DNA from: Roseiarcus sp963779095
GTDB taxonomy: Bacteria; Pseudomonadota; Alphaproteobacteria; Rhizobiales; Beijerinckiaceae
NCBI GenBank assembly: GCA_963779095.1
Contig: CAVZWU010000025.1
Location: 469,997-533,996, forward strand
Direction: 5' to 3'
Length of the DNA stretch: 64,000 nt
The stretch's first letter is position 1; each line of letters opens with the position of its first letter. Both the position numbers and the translations under genes were made by a program. Of the stretch, positions 63,676-64,000 are shown piece by piece. The notes beneath the pieces were generated by a model. The model made no database searches and had not been told where the DNA came from. It was given only the letters and a program-made list of their open reading frames with translations.

Positions 63676-64000
63676 TTATGCTGCCGTCGCGGCTCGCCAC
63701 GTCCGGAACGCTTCGTCTCTGAGGAAGCGGAGCGTGTTGCGGGACGTGAGATGGCGCTGGACGTTGAACGTGTTGTGGACGCCGGCATGAACGGACAGGA
63801 ACCGTTGGGCTGATCCGGGCGATTTGAACCGCTGCATCTTGCGTTCGCGTCGTCGCGTCGGCTGATGCGAATTCTCGGCCCGATTGTTCTTCCGCAAGCC
63901 CTGCTCATGGCGAGCCGACAACCCATCTCCGACTTGGCCGCGCCGTAAGAGCGCAGTTGGTCGGTCACCAGCACATCGGGGGCGAAGCCTTGTTTCTTGA
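63676..64000 (-). pseudogene. second, different IS6-family transposase, partial
   Basis: Minus strand from the window edge reads QGFAPDVLVTDQLRSYGAAK, SEMG and, in the neighbouring frame, LSARHEQGLRKNNRAENSHQ, RRRERKMQRFKSPGSAQRFL and LTSRNTLRFLRDEAFRTWRA. This is the C-terminal half of another IS6-family transposase with second Asp (VTDQLRSY) and Glu (NNRAENSHQ). One base seems missing near 63917. The N-terminal half lies outside the window. It directly follows IS6 copy 3. Confidence 0.85.

Noticed and set aside
1..64000. CRISPR array, tRNA or rRNA genes, replication origin
   Set aside because: No regularly spaced repeats, no tRNA-like cloverleaf, no rRNA stretch and no rep/par genes were recognised while reading both strands; a dedicated tRNA or repeat search was not possible here.

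Overview
The window is GC-rich DNA from an alphaproteobacterium. The best guess is a plasmid or a large integrative element of a Hyphomicrobiales-type host. This rests on the rhizobial/sphingomonad-style trb conjugation genes, a DUF3363-type relaxase, alphaproteobacterial quinol oxidase genes, FixJ-type response regulators and a high density of insertion sequences. It is inferred from protein resemblance only; there is no rRNA, tRNA or replication gene to fix the host, and I saw no CRISPR array.

Layout. 1-2838: end of an IS66 element. 3016-4774: relaxase gene, broken. 4859-8795: an IS3 element, an IS3 fragment, and an IS6 copy into which an IS1182-type element has jumped. 8984-17187: a MOSC/flavin reductase/2Fe-2S fusion, a small secreted protein, a beta carbonic anhydrase, another secreted protein and a cyoABCD-type quinol oxidase. 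17239-18184: IS30 relic and a 5'-truncated IS6 copy. 18950-20860: LuxR-type and LysR-type regulators. 21166-33275: conjugation block on the minus strand in the order traG-copG-trbBCDEJ-trbK-trbLFGI-DUF2274. 33490-38521: carbon-metabolism block (MFS transporter fragment, fumarase, malic enzyme, tail of succinate dehydrogenase sdhB). 38766-43962: ba3-type cytochrome oxidase with three c-type cytochromes. 44340-45855: a second carbonic anhydrase and a shrunken second copy of the MOSC/2Fe-2S gene. 46270-49928: DJ-1/PfpI protein, aldo/keto reductase, globin and AraC regulator. 50053-62410: sensor kinase, transketolase, FUSC/DUF1656/HlyD efflux set, MMPL/RND exporter, secreted protein and two response regulators. 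62783-64000: a third IS6 copy and part of a different IS6-family element.

How the parts fit. The element can respire through two different heme-copper oxidases: a quinol oxidase without CuA, and a ba3-like enzyme with CuA fed by cytochromes c. Each oxidase operon lies beside a near-identical beta carbonic anhydrase that diverges from a MOSC/reductase gene, so one module appears twice in opposite orientation. The conjugation genes form a nearly complete mating-pair system, but the relaxase has been separated from it and carries several disruptions. Regulators of four families (LuxR, LysR, AraC, two-component) suggest the accessory genes are conditionally expressed.

Sequence quality. Roughly 45 single-base frameshifts interrupt otherwise well-conserved genes, and almost all are one-base insertions. 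Where I could count them, the number of insertions agrees with gene length modulo three. This looks more like an insertion-prone sequencing method than gene decay, so many genes marked broken here may be intact in the organism.
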